Shown one piece after another: positions 10,975-23,150 of a stretch of DNA of 64,000 nt; position 1 is the stretch's first letter, and each line of letters starts with the position of its first letter. The stretch covers positions 10,373,312 to 10,437,311 of the forward strand of contig NW_023601322.1 of assembly GCF_014898055.3 (NCBI RefSeq), in the 5' to 3' direction. Source of the DNA: Talpa occidentalis (Eukaryota > Chordata > Mammalia > Eulipotyphla > Talpidae). The notes below the pieces were generated by a model. That model searched no databases and was not told the origin of the DNA. It saw only the letters and a program-made list of their open reading frames with translations. The position numbers were made by a program, and so were the translations under genes.

Positions 10975-11150
10975 GAAGGTTACAGAGTCTTTGCAAGAAA
11001 TGACCTTGGCATTTTCTTTGCAACATATATCACAGATAAAGGGTTAATCTCTTACAACCCCCCAAAACCAAAAAAGATGACAAGATAAAAACATCAAAAA
11101 TGGGCAAAAGATATAAACAGACAAATCATATTATACACACAAACAACATG
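10975..11150 (+). mobile_element. L1 ORF2 3'-end scrap
   Basis: The words 'cagataaagggttaatctct' and 'aaaatgggcaaaagatataa' match the conserved L1 ORF2 stretch (ataagggattaatatcc..., aatgggcaaaggac...). It is short and heavily decayed. Confidence 0.5.
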
Positions 11151-12133
11151 ATTGTTTCAAGGAGTTTCTGAATACCTTAATGAGAATATTCTAAGAACAT
11201 AATAATCAACAATAGTAAAACCTACAAGGAAATCATTAACCTCACTTACTATGCTTATTGTCATTAGTGGCATTAATAGAATAAATCTCAAATTATTTTG
11301 TGGGTATTGTAGAAACATCCAAAAACAAATGAGTGAAATGTTCTGAGGAATGATACAATTGTGGAATGGGAGAATGGAAATCACTCTATGGCATTGGATT
11401 TGAATTGGAGATACCTGAATGAAATCTTCTATATTTAGCAATGGTTACTGAAAGGCCTGAAGCATACATGCAGCAATGAGGTCACCCTGCTTCCAGAATG
11501 TGGTTTCTAAATGTTGCTTCTCACTACATGAATACTCAACTCCTTGTGGAAATACTTATCCCCATGTCTGGATACAGAAAGTTCAAGGGGATGAACTCTC
11601 TTGTTGCGCCCCACTGGAAAAAAGTGATAAATACTTCCCAAAAGGACAGAATCCAGCTTCAGTGACTCACAACGGTCAAATTTTGGACAGTTTGAACATC
11701 AAAATAATGATGACTATAATGGATTTTAGCAGGAGAATTTTAAAAAGTCAGTAGTTCTAACTTAGAATAAAAAAGGAGGGGAAAGGAAATACCTGTACAG
11801 AAATATTCCAGATAATAAATATAGAACAAATGAAAATTATGAAGTCATGACTTTACAAACAAGTATAATTGATTCAGCAAGGTTCTTCAACAATTAAATC
11901 ACCATTGGGAAAAAATGTTATTGGAGAACAGTCTTTTCATATGGTCTCAAAGTATCACTACCAGGCTACTTATTAGTTACAAAGGGTTATTGTGCCATGA
12001 AAAAATATAGTGGATACAATCTCAAGCAAATAATTAAATACAGCTTTAGCACTCATGGGACAAGCTGACTTCCAATATTTTTTATATATAGTGCAGTAGG
12101 AGCCTATCCCTTTATCCATATATATATCTCATA

Positions 12134-12136
<3 letters not shown>

Positions 12137-12178
<42 letters not shown>
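12137..12178. repeat. (AT)n microsatellite
   Basis: A 42-bp uninterrupted AT dinucleotide run, with imperfect 'tatatatctcatattc' just upstream. Confidence 0.97.
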
Positions 12179-12180
<2 letters not shown>

Positions 12181-12585
12181 TCCTTGCTGAAAATCAAACC
12201 TCAACCTACTGACAAGAAAAGGACACATTCGAATGTGGGACAGTCTTCAAGACTACTGACTTTCTGTCTTCAGACTATCTGGGTCTCAGAAAGACAAATA
12301 TGGGAGACTAATCTAGATTGAATGTGATTAAATGTATAAAGACAATATGGGATTCTTTATGGATTTGCATTTTTCTAAAATAAGAATAGTATTAGAATGG
12401 AGGAGAGCTGAATAAAGACTTTATGTTAGAAAATATTGCGGAGGTCATATTATTTGCATTGATATGTGGTTATTGTGAGTTTTCAAAGGAAAGACATAAT
12501 GAAATATTTAGAAATAAATTTTCATAATGTCTAAGATTTAGTTTCAGTTGGCTCATTAAAAGACTAAACAGAGAAATCTGTTTCA

Positions 12586-12615
12586 GTAGGTAGGCATGCA
12601 GGTAGGTAGATAGAT
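12586..12615. repeat. Imperfect (GTAG)n/(GATA)n run
   Basis: Imperfect tetranucleotide 'gtag' units split by 'catgcag', passing into 'tagatagatg'. Confidence 0.7.
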
Positions 12616-12989
12616 GAAAGAAAATGCCACCAAAAATCTTTACAAATGGCCGATCTATATGAAAGATATGCCATATATGTAAAGATATGCCATGTATTTA
12701 TTGTACTACTTTTGCAACTTTGTTGTAGGTTCAAAAAAATGTTTTATTGATGTAACATTTGCTTATATCATTGTTGGTATTTTGGAAATATTGGAGCCTC
12801 ACCTTCAGGTGGAGTCACCAGAGTCCTCCTGTCACCAAAGCACCTGTTCTCCTCCACCATAGTCCATTGCGCTCCCTCCCATATTGTTCTCAAAAAACTA
12901 TTTAAAACTGCTTAGACTGTAGTTTAAGTGGGAGTAAAGTGAATGGAAAATAACAATGCAGTGATGAGAGACATTAAAGAGAATTCAAA

Positions 12990-13690
12990 CAACAGGAGCT
13001 GTATGTATTCTTTATTCAAAGGAATGAGTCTAAATAACAAAGTTATCAATTATTAAGGAAAGTAATCTGACAATACTAACAATTAGCAAGAATATGGAGC
13101 ATAAGAAGCTTTAATATATACAGGTGTACCTATAAATCAATTTGGAAAAAATTTAGTATTAAAGCTATCGTAGCTTCCATCCCACTCATAAATCCAAAGA
13201 AAGCTTTCAAATGTGTTTGAAAAGAATAAACAAAAATGGTTATAGTAACATTGTCTATAATAGAAAAATACACCTACTGACAATTGGAGAATGCATGTAA
13301 AATGTAGTAGCAAATTCATTTAACTTAATGCTATAAAACAGGAAAGTTAATAAACCAAACTATGTTAACAGACAAATCTTACAAAAATATTCTTGAAGAA
13401 AAGAAAGGATAATAAATACAGTATATACATATATAGGATAATATATATAATATTGTTAATACAAAATTTAAAATTTATAAAATAATCTCACACATTATCT
13501 AAGGATACAGCAATATAGAGTAAATTATAAATATATATGGCAATTATAAAAGTAATTTAAAATAGTGGCTTTTCCCAGACAATGAGGGTGTGGACAGCTG
13601 CAAGACAAAGGTGTGTACAGTGGACTTGAACTGATTGGTCTTGTTTTGTTTCTTTAGTTGGCAAGTTGCCACAGTGATGCTTGTAGTTTT
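12990..13690 (+). mobile_element. L1 3' portion (old), sense
   Basis: The series 'attagcaagaatatggagc', 'tatacaggtgtacctataaa', 'tcaatttggaaaaaattt', 'ggttatagtaacattgtcta' and 'taatagaaaaatacacctac' follows the L1 region running from ORF2 into the 3' UTR (aaggatgtggag..., cactttggaaaa..., gcattattcataatagcc...). Downstream AT-rich text to about 13690 fits an L1ME-type 3' UTR. It is very diverged. Confidence 0.55.
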
Positions 13691-14728
13691 ATACAGTAGG
13701 AGATAACTTTGATTGTTGTAAAAAATCAATTTACAAGATTTTGAATAGAACTAAATGGTGCTTTCAGATCGTGTCCCTTTCCTATAAAACAGAAGCTATT
13801 ACATTAGCAAATTGAGAACTGCTGATTCCAGCCTCCATTACTGCTTTGGTATAGGATCCTTTGTGATCCTCTGTAACATATTACAGATAATTAATTAAAA
13901 ATAAACCAACAATCTTAGGTCACCAGGATCCAAACATGAAACCCATTGACTATGGGTATGTGCTTAGATTAAATTATAACTTAAATATGATTATCTACAT
14001 GCCACAGTACTCAGAAGCAAAATGGCGTACATTCACTCTCAAAAACATGAAAGTATCTGAAAAAAAAAATCTGGTGAGTTATGATGTTCTAATACCTGTA
14101 AACATTTATATACTATTTATAAAACTTTCCATAGTTACAGTTTGCCAAAGGTCTATGTTTGTTTTGTGAAATTTGAAAATCTTTGTAACTGAGTGCAAAT
14201 ACCTGGGGATTTCCTATGAAGATTTTGGAAAATATATATAAGAATATTAATCTAAAATTATAAATTGGTTGTATCATAATCCAAATGTATTTGAACCTTT
14301 TTATGAGTTTCTTATGGACTACAGACAATATATTGTATAATCTACATATCCAGAGACTATTTCGTTTGAATAGCTGCTTGAACTGAAAAGATTTTAGTAA
14401 TCTTTTGCAATGATTAAATTAAATTTGTTGAAATATTTATCTTTTCTTTCACCTGTATTTATCCCAAAGCCTTTACACCATTATAATTTACCCTTAAAGC
14501 TACTTCTGATAGAACAATGAATGCTACTATTAATCACAAAAATTATGCATTCTGGGAGAGTTTTCAGCAAGATGGCAAAAGTTTGTTTTTATCTGAATTT
14601 TCCCTTTCATTGTAAAATTCACTAATGTGGGATTCCTATGTATTATATCCTCTGCTCTGTGCTCTGTTAGAGAGAGGTGGGAGTCTCTTCTCCATCCCTC
14701 CTCTTCCCTTCTTGTGTTTGAACCTTTA

Positions 14729-14778
<50 letters not shown>

Positions 14779-16571
14779 AGCACAGCAATGCTCACAGTTG
14801 AAGTAGCATGACTGGGAGTGATTGAAACCTGCACACTTTGAAGACAATTTCAGGGCATTCGAGCAAAAATGTCCAATATAAAACAAATAAAGCCTTCTAA
14901 ATTGGAGGGAAACATAATTTAGACACATTGGGAGTTGGACAATACAACTCATGGAAAGAGAAAGAAAGCAGTATTAATAAAATCCTTTATCAAAGAAAAA
15001 ACAAAAGGTGCTTCATTAAGGTAGAAATGTGAGCATGAACCTATGGTGTTTGAGGAGAAATGGCGCGAACTATTCTTTTTATTTAGTGAGGTAACTTCCA
15101 TTGTAGAATAATTGAAATTTTGCCATCAGCGCCTGCATTTTTAGTCTGTTACACTGTTTTTCATCACCAAGAACCAGGTCTCCTAGGGAGGTGGCATAAG
15201 ATGTTTAAGGTAGAATTCAGATAAGCTTGACATAATTTTTGTCAGAAATTGAGGTTCTTTTCAGAAACACCTGGGTGTAGTGCTAATAAGAATAAAGAAG
15301 TTAGTTTAAAGGAAATCTCTACTTTCTATCTCTTTGACCTATTGACTTCTGAGAGTTTGATTTATTCTTCCACTGGTCCTATCAGTGTTTCATGCTATGA
15401 AGATCTGTTGGGTGATTAAGTATCCCTCAATATTATATCTTCTCGGTGGTCTATAACCTGGCATTGAAGTGAAAAATCCCTTTTGTTCCAATGTTTTATG
15501 CATGAGAAGGTAATTCATCTAATATTAAAGAATCTACACCTGCTCTGGTTGTGCTAGCTTTTACCTCCTCCCCCCATTATCTCCCCACCAAACTCTCTTG
15601 CTCAACCCAATATGCAGACACAAGGATCATTACAATTCTTGTGATACTGCCTCTTTCACACTTAGCCCAAGAAGTTAGTCTTTTCTTCATTATCACCATG
15701 AGCTGATGACAAGATCAGAGGTAAAATACTCTTCCCTTGAAAGTCTTTTGTTGATCTAATTGTTAACAATTACTGCGGTTACCTTTAATATCAATTGCTA
15801 AACTTCAAATTAGCACGATTTTATTGCTTATTCTTCAGTGAACATTGTGATCTAACTGCCAGTCAAGTGGGAGATCTCACTGTTGGCCTCTGCATGTGGA
15901 CACAGCTTCTTGCATTTTTCAAGTTAGTTCTTAACAGTTTGGAGTTCTTTGGGCTTTTGTTGCATTTTCTGTCTCCAACCCCATGGTACTGCATTTGCCT
16001 ACATGTAAATAGTAGATGCAGATATAGTAATAGGACAGTGATTGTAAATAAAGGAACAATGTGCGTTGCTTCCATTCTGGTATTCCGTGTGACCACTTGG
16101 AGTTTTGTGTTTTAAAGTTAACACAATGAGACAGAGTGCAAATGTGTGGTGGAATAGCTTGGCACTGTAGGTGTAAATTTTACAAAAATATATTATGTGA
16201 GATATTTTACTGCATTTGAATAATGTCCTGAAAATGGAAATGAAAAAATTTTTAAACTAATTACAAAATGGAAATGTATCCTTTTAAATTATTACTTTAA
16301 GCTAAAAAATGAATAAATAAAATGAAGATTATTTTAAATTATTTCTTGATGATTGAAAATAACTGCCAATTGAGCAAGGGTGTGAAGGAAAAGGTCTAGT
16401 GTGTCAAGTACTCCACATATATCCCTTGAGATAAAGTGATTGAGCATCCCCCTCAGTGAAGAATCAAGTATAGATTACCTAGAGATTCTAGACTTTAAAC
16501 TTGATGCCTTGCTTTTGGGTTGTCCTTCTTAAGGATAAGGTGCTGGAAGGGGAGTGATATATTTATTTATA
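13691..16571. other. Mostly unrecognised AT-rich interval
   Basis: Nearly 2.9 kb with a TATC microsatellite and no recognisable gene. The longest plus-strand frame (15795-16115, 106 codons) has no motif I know, and the same DNA is also open on the other strand, which suggests chance. Confidence 0.45.
14729..14778. repeat. (TATC)n tetranucleotide STR
   Basis: A 50-bp perfect tetranucleotide run of about 12.5 units. Perfect runs of this length are usually polymorphic. Confidence 0.97.
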
Positions 16572-16834
16572 TATTTTTTAATTTTTATTTTTATATAAGA
16601 GCTGGGGTATAGGCCAGAGGTGTGGAGGGTGAGAGGATTCACCAGAGACAGAGTGGGGAGCAGAACAAGCAAACGACCGAAATACACTGCTAAGGGGAGC
16701 AGCGGGTGAGCCAGTAGAGGTCTGCTGCACCATGTGGGAATCTCCTTGGCCGGCCCAGAATCGAACCTGCACTGCAGAGGCAGCAGACATCTTCACAGAG
16801 CTGTGCTTAACCTGCTGGGCCACCAGGGAGGCCC
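16572..16834 (-). mobile_element. tRNA-derived SINE, subfamily A
   Basis: A minus-strand copy with the tail side 'tttttaatttttatttttat', body 'tggggagcagaacaagcaaa' and head 'ctgggccaccagggaggccc'. Reversed, 'cagaatcgaacctgcac' is its B box. The flanks 'tatatttatttat' and 'aaatatttattaat' are probably a decayed target duplication, but both are low-complexity. Confidence 0.92.
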
Positions 16835-17324
16835 TAAATATTTATTAATAAATTATTCTATGAATCAAATATATCTAGCTTTCTGTCTTCTAGAAACATA
16901 GTAAGTAGGCACGACCCTCTCCCTTTGAACTTTAGACAGTGCAGTATTTGCATATGCATATGCCAGTGAATGTCAGCAGAAGTGATATATGCCACTTTCA
17001 AGTGGAAACTTCCAGAACCAGTGCTGCTTGCCACATTGTCTCCCAACTTCTATAATGAAGACTAATACACATACCTGGTGGTGGCAGGGGGAGTGTCTGT
17101 TATCCTGGATCACTGAGCTCCTTATAGGCACAACACCCTAGCCTTAGCATCAACCTGGTCTGAGCATGCAGTGAGAGCAAAAATTAAGCTATTGCTATAT
17201 TGTTCCTTCCTGTTGTGTTTGTTGCCTTTAACACCAACATAATCCAGTTTATCCCTTCAGCTATGTCTACTGACTTTTGCCTATTAGATAAATTTGATTT
17301 TTTTTAAACCCTGCAGTTTCTTCT
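16835..17324. other. Unrecognised unique interval
   Basis: No gene or repeat recognised in about 490 bp. Confidence 0.5.
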
Positions 17325-17425
17325 CTCTTTTTTAATCAAGACAACATTGGTTTACAAAACTGCATGTGATTCAATGGCGTAGGGTTACACCTGCTCAGAT
17401 CCATGGAGCTTTGTTAGCCATATTT
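17325..17425 (-). mobile_element. L1 3' end, antisense, truncated
   Basis: 'aatcaagacaacattggttt' then 'acaaaactgcatgtgattca' and 'gggttacacctgctcag' resembles the reversed 3' end of the L1 family that also appears at 63883-64000 ('attgaggtaacattggttta'). It is short and 5' truncated. Confidence 0.5.
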
Positions 17426-17978
17426 TCTCTACTGTCTTGATGTTTTAAAGATTTACTCTGCCTTAAAATTCTGTGTGTGTTTGTGTGTGAGAGAGATACA
17501 CAGAGAGAGATTCTTGGAGCATCTGTGGTTGTGTGTAGGTCTGAATTTTACTTTATTGTTGTGATTTGTCTTGCTTGATGAGTCGGTTCTGCTTGTCAGG
17601 GACATGCTTTTCTTCAGTCCAGGAATATCTGTCACTAATATCTTCTTGAATATTGTGTCCCTATCTGTTCTTTTCTGCTGAAAGCCTTATGGATATTTTC
17701 AGATGTATATTTTTAGAAGCTATAGTTTAGAAGGCTATCTTGGTAGAACCTTTTATGTCAATCAGGCTTAAATACTCTAAATAAAATTTGAGACTTTTCA
17801 AATTGTTTTAGTAAATACTTCAAATTTCCCAAATGCAAATATTTTAATTTTATGAATTTGTTTGATAGGGGTGTATTTCTCTCTCTCTCTTTCTCTGTGT
17901 GTGTGTGTGTGTGTGCGTGCACGTGTGTGTGTGTCTGGTTTCTTGTCTCTTACTAGAATAATTATATAAAGGTTTTCA
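17426..17978. other. Unrecognised interval with TC/TG microsatellite
   Basis: T-rich sequence with no recognisable gene. It holds the compound microsatellite listed separately. Confidence 0.45.
17878..17934. repeat. Compound (TC)n-(TG)n microsatellite
   Basis: A CT run passes into a GT run interrupted by 'gcgtgcacgtg'. It is a compound dinucleotide repeat able to form Z-DNA-type alternation. Confidence 0.95.
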
Positions 17979-17995
17979 CCTGTTTCATATTTTTT

Positions 17996-18254
17996 AAGAT
18001 TTATTTATTTATTTATATAAGCACTGGGTACAGTCAGAAGTGCAGGAGGGTGAGAGAATTCACCAGAGCCATAGCGGGGAACAGAACAGGCAGATTGACG
18101 AAGTACACTGCTGAGGGGAGCAGCAGACGCGACAGGAGAGGTCTGCTGCGCCATGTGGGACCCTCGCCCGGCAGCTGGGGATCGAACCAGTGCTGCAGAG
18201 GTTGTGGGCAGCTTCGCAGCCCAGTGCTAAACTGCTAAGCCACCAGGGGAGCCC
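17996..18254 (-). mobile_element. tRNA-derived SINE, subfamily B, perfect target-site duplication
   Basis: The minus-strand copy shows the subfamily B marks: 'taagcactgggtaca' at the tail side, 'gtgggaccctcgcccggc' in the middle and a 'gcttcgcagcccagtgct' head. The reversed B box 'ggatcgaaccagtgc' is well kept. A 16-bp perfect duplication 'cctgtttcatattttt' flanks it (17979-17994 and 18255-18270), so this copy is relatively young. Confidence 0.95.
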
Positions 18255-18270
18255 CCTGTTTCATATTTTT

Positions 18271-20599
18271 ATTGCTTCCTTAGTTTTTCTTTTTTTTCAG
18301 TTTGTTAATTCTTTCCTAGTGTCACCTTTTCCTCGATGATGTTTAGTTTCTTTAATGTTTAGAAATAAATATAGCATATTCTCTCTTTTCATGGATTTAT
18401 TCTTGTCTTTACTTTCATACTCGGGTGTCAGTTTGAGATTTCTTTAGCTGTTGTCAACAGTTCACCTGTTCCCTTTAGTTCCACATTTTCCATAAATTTC
18501 TCACTATTTTTATCAGCCTCTGACACCTGCCTGTTTGTTTAGAGCCTTAAAAATATATATTTTCTAATTTCAAAGGAATTCAGGGAAGGATATACAAAAT
18601 TGTATATGCAATCAGTAAGCTGAATAATATGTATCTTCCCCATAAAATTAGTAATAATAAGCCTTATTCCATCCAAAGATAAGATTTATTCATATTTATA
18701 GATTTTTTCCCACAACTTGAGCTATATTTATTATCTGACATGTTTCAGGAAATAGGTGATTTTACTCCCCCAGTCCCCAAATACTGTATGTCTGTTACCC
18801 ATTGTTTTGTGGTATTCTACAGCAAATAAACATTGATGCAAAGTCAGGTCTTTTATTGGGGATCAGTGATCCACTAATGAACAGCAAAGTGGAGAGGGGA
18901 CCCAGTAGACTGTGGTGGAGCACTTTGGGTGCATTGGTGGCAGGCAGGTGTCATATGATAACGACATCTGAAGAGGTGTAGAGCTATACTTGCGAATACC
19001 TGTGAATCACATACAGAGTTGTAAACCAGTGTTACCTCAATCAGAATTTCAATTTTATTGCAAGTTTTTCTTATTTTAAACAGCTGCATGGCTACCAAAC
19101 TGTTTTCTTCACCCATATATGATTCTTTCCTTAATAGAGAATTGTCTATGTTCATATGTATTATTCTGCATTATCCTAACTAAGTGATAATTTCAAGTAT
19201 TTTTCATCATCCCAGCCTAGATTTATTCTTTAAGATTTCTAAGATCTTACTTGTAGATTTGCATCTTTGGCTACAGATGTGGATGTGGGAATCCATAATA
19301 TGACTGGAATTTCTTTTTGTTTCTTGCTTGCTTTTTTTTTTTTTTTTTGTTAGTGGTGGTGTTTGGGGTTCATATAACTTCATTGATTTTAATTATGTAA
19401 GTTATTTTCTCCCTACTCCATCTGGCAGAACTGAACTGTAAAATTGAAACCAGAAGGTTGCAAATCTCAGTTAGTTCATGAAACTTAATTGTCAATGTTA
19501 GCATTGTGACCAACCATTGTTATATGTGTTTTGTTATGGAGCCTCAAGAAGGCTTCAGAAACTCTGGCACAGCCCTTAGTCACAGTCAATCAATTACTTC
19601 ACTTTGCAGGTGCTTGATGTTCCAGCACACAGCAATTGCACACTGGCTTTGGAAGGTGGGCAAACATGCCCATGAATATTTGGAAGTTTATTTTTCCGTT
19701 ACTGTCACAAGCACATCCGTTAGATGAGAGTTTTGTAATATGCCTTTTAAAGATTCCTAAGAAACACTTTTAATTGTGTCTTTCAAAAAATATTTTGTCA
19801 GACATGGCTTATGGAGAGATGATTAGCAAGTATAAACATTCCCTTTGTTTCAGAGTGGACTTATTATAATAATATTTGTTCATGTTAATTACCTGAGACT
19901 CTAAAAATTATATTTTAAATGTACGATAAAATTGATTTGACAGTTACTGTATTCTGGACAGTGGTTTTTACTTGAAAGTACTAGTTTAAGTAGATCAGTG
20001 AAAGGAAAAGAGGTAATCAAACTGTTTGCTTCAGGTAAGAATTTCCAGCTTCACTGCATGTGAATATTGGCTAGAGAAATTATGTCGAAGTACATGATGC
20101 CTCTGCAGATGTTTTCATGCTGATGTTAGGTGATTAACTCATCATTTTGATAAGATTGATAGGTAATAGTCATTCATATTAATAGACTGAAAAACACTGG
20201 GGTCTGTTGCCGATTTGCAGAATAAAAAACTGTGGCTTGCATCATGAATGATTCACAGAGAAAATGGCTTTCTCTGAGGCAAATTTGTTGATGAATGAGT
20301 GATGACAAAAATGCATTCCTTCAAATATTTTCATATCTCACTGTTGGTAACACACAGACTCTATCTCTTTTCAGTTGATAATACAAGAAGCAAATGTTTC
20401 TGTCTTGTTTCCAACTAACTATATCGGTGGTAGTTACCCACAGGCATCTGGACTTAGAAAAACATGATTTGTCCTTGGAATTCTTCTGAACCAGAAGATC
20501 CTAGAAATGTTGTCTTGCATTCCAGTGTGCAGAACTCTAAAATCACTTGTTTACAGGGAAAAGCAATTTCATGGAAAGGCAGACTAGCATAGCTCTTCA
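18271..20599. other. Mostly unrecognised interval
   Basis: T-rich text to about 18560 may be antisense L1, but I cannot prove it. 18560-20599 shows no recognised repeat apart from a poly-T run near 19330-19350. The stretch at about 20040-20320 is of mixed composition without repeat signs, as in conserved noncoding DNA, but I cannot test conservation. Confidence 0.4.
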
Positions 20600-20800
20600 G
20601 AGCACACTCTGAATCTAAACTGCTGTAATTGAGTCCTAACCCACAGCTCTCCAGCTGTGTGGTCTTAGGAACATCCTTTAATATCTCAGGGCTTCACTTT
20701 CATCATCGGAAACAAAGGTACCAACTCTTGTCCCCCTCCACAGTATTGCTGTGAAAATGAAATGACCAGCATATGGAATGCTCTGGAACAGTGTAGAATA
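20600..20800 (+). mobile_element. MIR SINE
   Basis: The MIR core is plain: 'ctccagctgtgtggtcttag', 'gaacatcctttaatatctca', 'gggcttcactttcatcatc', then 'agtattgctgtgaaaatgaa'. These match the ancient mammalian MIR order (ctgtgtgaccttgg, cctctctgtgcctcag, gttgtgaggattaaatg). It is decayed, as expected for MIR. Confidence 0.8.
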
Positions 20801-21492
20801 CAGACTATATATTTTTGTGTCTATTTGGTGTTGCAGAATGACTTGGGATATTTAATTTAAATTTTCCTGTCATGCTCTTACTCAGCTTTTGCTCTAAGCC
20901 ACTCTTGTACAGCTTCCTGAGCGAAATTAATATATGGCTAGATCTCAGCTGACCAGGAAGAACCTGTTTTGGTTTCTGCTGAGTTTGTCAAATTGCACCC
21001 ACCAAAATCTGGAGTTGATGAGTTAGTGATTTTAATCAGTCACTATTAAATACTTGAAAAAGAAAGGCATGAAATTTTGGAATTGGAACAGTCCTATTTG
21101 AGGAACGAGTTAAGTAGGGGTGGAAAAGTTGGGTTGCAAAGAGTGAGCTGATTAGGAACACAAGGGTTTGAATGACCTGTTTCCTGATATAACCAGGCCC
21201 TCTGGTGGTTCCTTGAAGGTCCTTCCATGTTCGCTAGACAGTCCTGTCTTGCTTCACTTGAGCCAGCTTGGGGCACATTTGTTCCCCATAACCATTTTCC
21301 CCCTCTGACACCATTCCAGACAAAATATTTATCCAAAAATGACTAACACCCCAAGTCTTTGATACTCCCCATATCTCATTTCACTTCAATTTTGGTTCAA
21401 GTCCTTATTAGTGACAATACAGTGAATTTTTTTCATATACACCAACTTTTTATTACTGTAATGTTATTCTATGGTTTAGTTTTATAACAGAC

Positions 21493-21522
21493 CTTTTCCT
21501 TTACCTTTACCTTTACCTTTCA
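21493..21522. repeat. (CTTTAC)n hexanucleotide run
   Basis: Four or so tandem copies of the hexamer 'ctttac' with an imperfect start. Confidence 0.85.
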
Positions 21523-21654
21523 CTAAATAAGTCATGTTAAATCATCCCAGAAGTATCATACTGTCTGTTAGGCAGATACCAATATGTACAGCATTGAAAA
21601 GACATCTGATGAAAGAAATTACTATGTATTTGACCCTTAATGTGTTGGGCAAAT

Positions 21655-21775
21655 ATATTTTGTGTTTTCTTTGTGTTGGCTTATTTCATTTTCATAACAA
21701 TCCTGTCAGGTAGATGTTATTAATAGAAGATGAATTTGAAGTCCATAAAGGTTAAATATCCCAATATCCCACCCA
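21655..21775 (-). mobile_element. MIR SINE, antisense
   Basis: 'ttatttcattttcataacaa', 'tcctgtcaggtagatgttat' and 'agatgaatttgaagtccata' match the reversed MIR core (tcatttaatcctcacaacaacc, gaggtaggtactattat, gatgaggaaactgag). Confidence 0.7.
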
Positions 21776-21811
21776 TAAACCTAAAATATGAGTCCAAAAT
21801 ATACTTGAAAT

Positions 21812-21890
21812 CTGTCATTCATTCAGCAGCATTAGCAGAACATTTACTATGTGCCAAGAATAGTGTTGCTGTGTGGGACTGGACCAGTAG
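21812..21890. mobile_element. L2/MIR-like fragment
   Basis: 'tcattcattcagcagcatta' followed by 'acatttactatgtgccaaga' is the familiar ancient 'ttactatgtgccaggcac' word of L2 and MIR-type repeats. It is too short to assign a family with certainty. Confidence 0.45.
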
Positions 21891-22417
21891 GATTCAGTAA
21901 ATTACAAATTGTGTTATAAATTTTATTCATATGTTGTCAACTCATATATGGGAGACTATATTTATACACTTATTTTCATTTTTTTAAATTTAAAGTCAAA
22001 ATAACATGATTGCTCTAAATCTGAACAATTGAGGATACATAAGATTTGCATTTCTAAGATTTTAAAGGAAACTTAAAAATTGTAATTTGGTAAATTCAGC
22101 TCAGAACCTAGCATTTACAACTTTGTGGTGTAATTAGGAGGCAAAGACTAAGCTGCATGACAAACTAATTAATAATGGTGAAGGATTCTGGAACATTATT
22201 GTTTAATCAATAATAAGTTTACTTCTTTGTTTACCAAACAGATCCAAATAAGATGAACATGAAATGACTCACTTAGCTTTTACAGTAAATTTATAAAATG
22301 AATATAAAACTACTACTTTCTTTTCAAAATGCGTCTTTCTGGATTAACATCATTACCCACTTTAGATGGTCACTATTTTCTCCGATTGACAGTTCCTTGG
22401 TTAGATATAGTCATTGA

Positions 22418-23150
22418 TGTGGATGTATTCCCACTTTCCCATAGTGCCCCTGGAACCTAATACCCACAGTGCAAACTGCAGGCCATGACCAGCTCCACTG
22501 GAGTTGCAGCGGCAAGAGCAGCCATCCCTGGGCTCTGCCAGTGCAGGTGACACCAAGCTCTGCTGCTTCTGGTTCGGGGCCATGAGGAGGGCCTGCTGGG
22601 GTCACTCTGGTGCTGTGGCTCCCTGAAGCCACAGGGAGAGAGACCTGCAGCACACCAGGCCAATACAGTGAATACCCAGCTCAGCCCACACAGCAGCTGC
22701 TGGGACCTGTGTCCCAGGGCTACTGCAGGTCCCCCTGCATTGTTACACCTAGTCCTGCTGAGGAACACTAGGTACAACATGCCTCTGGCCCCACCGGGAC
22801 CAGCTCTGTCCCTGGCTCCCCAGAGCCCAGTAGCCCAAGTGCCTGCCTTGACCTCAATGCAGTCAGATCTGGGCAAGCACTTTGGTTTTCCCTTTTGTAT
22901 CTGGCACCAAAATTATGATTGAGCCAATGAGCTTTGAGCTCAAGGGACCAATCAGGTTCAAGTTCTCCAGCTGTCATTCAAACCTTGTTTTGGATACTGG
23001 ACATAGACACTGTCTGGGATGAGACAATCAGCCAGTTGTGGCCTTAGAAACTCTTGTTTCTCAGTCTCCTGTTGGTAAATAAACCCTGTTATTGTTGCAT
23101 TTTGAGCCTGAATGGTCTTGCAGTTGTCGATTCATGGGAGAGAACCCACA
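22418..23150 (+). mobile_element. Solo-LTR-like element (endogenous retrovirus, class I type)
   Basis: A sharply bounded 733-bp block, much richer in G+C than its flanks. It begins TGTGG and ends CCACA, the inverted TG..CA termini of a retroviral LTR. It has two CCAAT boxes (22924-22928 and 22948-22952) upstream of an AATAAA at 23078-23083, about 70 bp before the end, with a T/G-rich stretch after it. That is a U3-R-U5 layout. No TATA box and no clean 4-6 bp target duplication is visible. The 139-codon minus-strand frame within it is a by-product of its composition. No gag, pol or env adjoins it. Confidence 0.6.

Larger units (their letters stand above)
11151..12990. other. Mostly unrecognised interval with an AT microsatellite
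   Basis: No gene or clear repeat is seen apart from the simple repeats listed. The frames at 11157-11441 (minus) and 11476-11754 (plus) show no recognisable domain. The tract 11480-11760 is somewhat less AT-biased and may be an old unassigned repeat. Confidence 0.4.

Noticed and set aside
12137..12178. AT run as a replication origin or matrix attachment site
   Set aside because: A simple AT microsatellite alone is no evidence for either role.
22457..22876. 139-codon open frame on the minus strand, the longest in the window
   Set aside because: It lies wholly inside the GC-rich LTR-like block, has no domain, and overlapping frames are open on both strands. Composition explains it.
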